Source of the DNA: Bacillota bacterium
GTDB taxonomy: Bacteria; Bacillota; UBA4882; UBA10575
DNA: 55,834 nt
NCBI GenBank assembly: GCA_012735195.1
Contig: JAAYIC010000056.1
Span: 1-55,834, forward strand
Reading direction: 5' to 3'
This document shows positions 52,997 through 55,834 of the stretch, one piece after another. The notes under the pieces were generated by a model that was not told the origin of the DNA, ran no database searches, and worked only from the letters and a program-made list of their open reading frames with translations. Numbering within the stretch: position 1 is the stretch's first letter; each line of letters opens with the position of its first letter. Position numbers and translations under genes: made by a program.

Positions 52997-53195
52997 GATT
53001 ACACTGTAGGTTTTCTCTCCCCCCCTGATTTTAAGTATTCCGGGAATTCTCCATGATTTTACTTCTCGCTGATAAGACGGGGCGGGGTAGGAAAAAGTTC
53101 ATTTTTACTACTGAATCATAAATCATTATGCCGTCATAGTGCGTCATGGATATATTCTGGAACAGCCTGCTTGCTTAGGGTAATTTTGCAATAAC
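52997..53195. other. Spacer upstream of tetR, no gene seen
   Basis: Between the two 28-bp repeats I see no reading frame with a ribosome site, no RNA gene and no further symmetric site. The sequence is AT-rich relative to the neighbouring genes. Confidence 0.5.
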
Positions 53196-53223
53196 GGTAT
53201 TTGCCACAAATTTGCCAAGTTGC
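53196..53223. repeat. Direct repeat copy 2
   Basis: GGTATTTGcCACAAATTTGc followed by CAAGTTGc, the second copy of the 28-bp repeat, in the same orientation. Here TTGCCA occurs twice 11 bp apart. It lies between the lipoprotein terminator and the tetR promoter region. Confidence 0.75.
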
Positions 53224-53238
53224 AAACCTTATAAAAAA

Positions 53239-53278
53239 ATCCGCAGGCTGCGCCGGAAAACCGGCAACGGCTGCGGAT
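53239..53278 (-). terminator. Terminator after the lipoprotein gene
   Basis: Outer arms ATCCGCAG/CTGCGGAT (8 bp) and inner arms GCCGG/CCGGC around AAAA make a strong hairpin. On the minus strand it runs into a seven-T tract, 40 bp past the stop of the lipoprotein gene. Confidence 0.85.
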
Positions 53279-53318
53279 GATAATCGCTGTCTTATATGGA
53301 AAATGGACTCGGAGTTTA

Positions 53319-53873
53319 TTAGAATTTAATCGAAATCCATTCCCTTTCGTACCATGCGCTCTCTGGGAATTTCCTCTGGAGTTCGTTGCGGAGTTGCTCG
53401 GGGGTTTTAACTTGCCTGATCCGTTCTTCCTCTTTTTCAGCATCGGAATACCAGAGAAGGGCGCCGAGGTTTGTCACCCTCCCGGGTCTGACTGGTAGTG
53501 TCGCGGACGAGAACCCCCTCCGGATCCAATATTTATAATTATCACGCTCCAGCTCAAAATGTAAGGTTTTGAGGTAGTAGTTACCTGTGGGGATTTCATT
53601 ACTCCAGAATAATCCGGCCTCTCCCGTTTTGACTTTGTATTCCTTACCGGTAATCACATCACAAAAGGTGATTGTGATATTTCTGCTATGCTCCCCGTCA
53701 ATGCGCATGTCCGATTTTTCTCTGTATCCCCTTGCCTCCAAATTAATCACACCGATTAATAACGAGTCATCCGGGCCGTCCGGCTCGGGGATCTTTGCGC
53801 AACCGGCCAAGAACACCGCGGCAAGCAGCAGGGCAATTGCCGTCACGCGTCCGCCCAGCAATCCTCTCTTCAA
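53319..53873 (-). CDS. Putative lipoprotein of unknown function
   Basis: 184 residues. A lipoprotein signal (LKRGLLGGRVTAIALLLAAVFLAGC) carries the lipobox AGC. The mature part looks beta-rich, with GEAGLFWSNEIPTGNYYLKTLHFELERDNYKYW resembling a carboxypeptidase-regulatory or Cna-B-like beta sandwich. That likeness is weak and I do not assign a function. The TTG at 53873 follows GGGGGG 6 nt upstream; the upstream ATG would add an unlikely 26 residues read across the promoter. It has its own promoter and terminator. Confidence 0.8.
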   Translation of the reverse strand: MKRGLLGGRVTAIALLLAAVFLAGCAKIPEPDGPDDSLLIGVINLEARGYREKSDMRIDGEHSRNITITFCDVITGKEYKVKTGEAGLFWSNEIPTGNYYLKTLHFELERDNYKYWIRRGFSSATLPVRPGRVTNLGALLWYSDAEKEEERIRQVKTPEQLRNELQRKFPESAWYEREWISIKF

Positions 53874-53919
53874 ATTAATCCCCCCATAAAATATCCTTTC
53901 TATTCCAAAGTTTACTATT

Positions 53920-53948
53920 ATTATATCATTGGGATATTGTGGAATCAA
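53920..53948 (-). promoter_or_regulatory. Promoter of the lipoprotein gene
   Basis: TTGATT (53948-53943), 17 nt, TATAAT (53925-53920) on the minus strand. The -10 is perfect. The -35 overlaps the 3' end of the upstream oxidoreductase gene. A start near 53913 gives a leader of about 40 nt. Confidence 0.7.
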
Positions 53949-55065
53949 CATCCTGCGGTTGCGTCGTTTCCTTCTGCCCGTGAGTGCTTTGGTAATCAGG
54001 GGTGTAAGACGGTTTTTCGTCTACAGGAACCGGAACCCCTTCCGCCAGTGATTCCAGAATGGCAAAGATGGTTTTGGCGTCGCCAAAAGCCATTTCCGGA
54101 GTCACGGCGATAGGTTCCTTGCCGGTACAAGCATTGTAGAGATTAAGGAGTTCATTATAGAACCCCCGCTGCGGGTGGTAGGAGATCTCCCTGGACGAAC
54201 CGTCGGCATAGGTCAGGTGGATTACCCCCGAGTATCTGTCCGCCTGATAAATCTGGCCTTTATCCCCAATGATCCGAAAGCCTGCCGGAGGATCGATCAG
54301 TTCCCGCCCGCCGGCATAGAATGTATACTGGCCGGTCAGGCCGCTCAGGAAACGCAAATTCACCTGTACTACCGCCAATTGGCCCAGGGTGGAATCCTGA
54401 TGCCGGCCAAAGGCAAAAACCTCATCGATCCCGCCGAAAATGTGGCGGAGGGCCGCCATATCATGGACGCCGCTGTCATAAAAGATCCCGCCGGGGAACT
54501 CCGGATGTTGCCGCCACTCTTTGGCGGCAAAAGTATCCTGGCGCATCTCCGCAGGGAAGTCCTGCACCCGGTGGTAAAGGAAATAAGCGGTCTCCCCGGT
54601 GTGTCCCTCCCGCACCAGATCCCGGAGGATATTGACGTCCTCGTTATAACGGTAGTTCTCAGCTATTAGAATCGGGATCCCATATTTTTTTGCCAGCCCC
54701 ATATGGGCTTTTGCCTGTTCCAAAGTGGGCGCCAACGGCTTTTCCCCGATAATCGCCGGCGGTTTGTGTTTCCTGGAAACAACCTCCGCCACCCCGGCGG
54801 TGACTTTATAATTAAGTTCAATCGGGACCATGATATCAATCACCTGCAGGTCGTCCCTGCCGGCCAGCTCCCGGTAATCGCTGTAGACGTCTTCCTCAGA
54901 AAGCCCAAGCCGTTCGGCCCAGGCCCTGGCTTTTTCTCGATCCAAGTCGCAAAGGGCTGTGATCCGGAATTTATCACCCAATTCCTGATAGGCCGGGAGG
55001 TGCAAGCGTTCAAAAGCCATCCCGGCCCCGATGATCCCTACGTTCAGTACGTTTGTTTGGTCCAT
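53926..55065 (-). CDS. Gfo/Idh/MocA family oxidoreductase
   Basis: 379 residues. The N-terminal Rossmann fold has NVGIIGAGMAFERLHLPAYQELG and ITALCDLDREKARAWAERLG. The conserved GEKPLA carries the catalytic Lys. The C-terminal domain has RYNEDVNILRDLVREGHTGETAYFLYHRVQDFP and FYDSGVHDMAALRHIFG. Sugar or inositol-type dehydrogenases share this fold; the substrate is not predictable. The ATG at 55065 follows GGGGGAGAGG. Confidence 0.9.
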   Translation of the reverse strand: MDQTNVLNVGIIGAGMAFERLHLPAYQELGDKFRITALCDLDREKARAWAERLGLSEEDVYSDYRELAGRDDLQVIDIMVPIELNYKVTAGVAEVVSRKHKPPAIIGEKPLAPTLEQAKAHMGLAKKYGIPILIAENYRYNEDVNILRDLVREGHTGETAYFLYHRVQDFPAEMRQDTFAAKEWRQHPEFPGGIFYDSGVHDMAALRHIFGGIDEVFAFGRHQDSTLGQLAVVQVNLRFLSGLTGQYTFYAGGRELIDPPAGFRIIGDKGQIYQADRYSGVIHLTYADGSSREISYHPQRGFYNELLNLYNACTGKEPIAVTPEMAFGDAKTIFAILESLAEGVPVPVDEKPSYTPDYQSTHGQKETTQPQDVDSTISQ

Positions 55066-55086
55066 TTTTCCTCTCCCCCTTACAAA

Positions 55087-55128
55087 AGAGGCCAAACCCG
55101 AAGGTTCAAAACGGGAGGTTTGGCCTCT
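55087..55128 (-). terminator. Hairpin before the oxidoreductase gene
   Basis: Perfect 12-bp arms AGAGGCCAAACC/GGTTTGGCCTCT enclose an 18-nt loop with a further short pairing (cccg/cggg). On the minus strand TTTTGT follows. It lies 21 bp before the oxidoreductase start, so it is probably a terminator for the small upstream gene, with possible attenuation of the gene below. Confidence 0.6.
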
Positions 55129-55160
55129 TGCGTCATTCTGCGCCGCGTCGGTATATCCAC

Positions 55161-55177
55161 GCGCATACTCGCGCGCC
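55161..55177. repeat. CG tract after the small coiled-coil gene
   Basis: gcgcatactcgcgcgcc lies just downstream of the small gene at 55192. It is one of the CG-tract family and marks another gene boundary. Confidence 0.55.
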
Positions 55178-55191
55178 ACCTGCGTACACCC

Positions 55192-55380
55192 TCAGCTCTG
55201 CATGCTCTGTATCAACTGGGAGATACTTCCCTCGATCTGGTTTAATTGCTGCTGGGCCATTTGCTCCGCCTGGACCAATTGCTGCAATAGTTGGGCGTTT
55301 CTCTGTTCCGCCTGCCGCAACTGGCTGCAAAGCTGGCTCATTTGTCCCAACGCCGACTGTAGTTGTTGGTTACTAAGCAC
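55192..55380 (-). CDS. Small Gln-rich coiled-coil protein
   Basis: 62 residues, VLSNQQLQSALGQMSQLCSQ onward, strongly Gln-rich and helical. No membrane segment. The start is a GTG behind AGGGGGG. I do not recognise a family. It lies between rtcB and the oxidoreductase gene and is followed by a terminator-like hairpin, so it may be its own transcript or the end of the rtcB one. Confidence 0.6.
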   Translation of the reverse strand: MLSNQQLQSALGQMSQLCSQLRQAEQRNAQLLQQLVQAEQMAQQQLNQIEGSISQLIQSMQS

Positions 55381-55494
55381 TCTTTTCCCCCCTCGGTCTG
55401 TTTTCACCAACGATTTACAGTCTTCTCCGGGGAGAGCAGTTTTATGAAGAAAAGAGAAGATTTTTTAACGGTAATTTCCGGCAGGCTGTTAAGG

Positions 55495-55834
55495 TTATCC
55501 TTTCAGCACCACCAAGGGCTTCAGGGCGGCCACCGGGGTTACCAGGCCGGCTTTAACCATCGTTCTGATGACCTCGTCCGAATCTTTATAGGCGCCCGGC
55601 GCTTCGTCACGAAGGTCCGATCCGGTCCCGCTGGCAACCAGGATCCCCCTTTCTTTGGTGGAGGCGTAAAAATCCTCCCAAGTAATGAGGGCCGCATCAC
55701 CCTTTTTCCCCCGCGCCTTTGTCCTGCTCATTACCCGGCCCGCCCCATGGTTAACCGAGTTTAAGGTCCGGTGGATCTCCGGTGTTGCCGTTATCACCCA
55801 GGACCTGGTCCCCATACTGCCGGGAATTAACGCC
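55495..55834 (-). CDS. rtcB: RNA ligase RtcB, C-terminal part (cut by window edge)
   Basis: About 112 residues, continuing past the window edge. The sequence ALIPGSMGTRSWVI, SVNHGAGRVMSRTKA, LITWEDFYASTKERGILVASGTGSDLRDEAPGAYKDSDEVI and LKPLVVLKG is the C-terminal signature of RtcB. The His in NHGAGR is the conserved GMP-linked/active-site region. RtcB joins 3'-phosphate and 5'-OH RNA ends. The stop is TAA at 55495. Confidence 0.93.
   Translation of the reverse strand, partial: ALIPGSMGTRSWVITATPEIHRTLNSVNHGAGRVMSRTKARGKKGDAALITWEDFYASTKERGILVASGTGSDLRDEAPGAYKDSDEVIRTMVKAGLVTPVAALKPLVVLKG

Noticed and set aside
1-55834. CRISPR arrays, rRNA genes, insertion sequences or phage genes
   Set aside because: No regularly spaced direct repeats, no rRNA-like stretch and no transposase or phage structural genes were seen. 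XerC is the housekeeping recombinase by context.

Overview
The window looks like chromosomal DNA from a motile, endospore-forming Firmicute (Bacillota) of the Clostridia/Peptococcaceae or Limnochordia type. It carries sigE and spoIIGA with ftsZ, a long fla/che operon in the Firmicute order, and the conserved block dprA-topA-trmFO-xerC-hslV-hslU-codY ahead of flgB. Every gene I support lies on the minus strand, so transcription runs from high to low coordinates. A tolC-acrA-acrB type efflux operon is also present. That may mean an outer membrane, but monoderm Clostridia can carry such genes too. Genus cannot be told from the sequence alone.

Layout, in transcription order. (1) 55834-53239: the 3' end of rtcB, a small Gln-rich coiled-coil gene, a Gfo/Idh/MocA oxidoreductase and a lipoprotein gene with its own promoter and terminator. 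(2) 52959-46481: a complete efflux unit made of a sigma-A promoter, a candidate operator at the transcription start, tetR, tolC, acrA, acrB and a strong terminator. (3) 46453-39896: yqeG-yqeH-dprA-topA-trmFO behind an extended -10 promoter. (4) 39784-35474: xerC-hslV-hslU-codY behind a TTGTCA-N17-TATGAT promoter with an unusually long leader of about 380 nt. (5) 35403-3159: the motility operon, opening with a sigma-D type promoter just upstream of flgB. It runs flgB, flgC, fliE-K, flgD, a TIGR02530-like gene, flgE, flbD, motAB, fliL, fliM, fliY, cheY, fliO-R, flhB, flhA, flhF, flhG, a PilZ gene, cheA, cheW, cheC, cheD, sigD, a fapA-like gene and two small tail genes (one SwrB-like). cheB is missing from its usual place between flhG and cheA. 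(6) 3054-62: ftsZ, spoIIGA and sigE, separated here from ftsA and joined to the tail of the motility operon.

The genes form a coherent programme. The operon encodes the basal body, the export gate with its ATPase, the switch with CheC/FliY phosphatases, the stator, FlhF/FlhG placement control, a c-di-GMP brake and the sigma factor that can feed back on the flgB promoter. CodY links the operon to nutrient state and SigE to sporulation.

The most unusual signals lie between genes. Alternating CGCGCG tracts recur at gene boundaries and sometimes enter reading frames. Many of the non-overlapping junctions of the motility operon hold inverted repeats, including REP-like elements that encode the tail of FliI. 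The flgC-fliE gap holds a highly structured RNA-like segment with mutually exclusive hairpins. The xerC leader spans a degenerate tRNA-like sequence.
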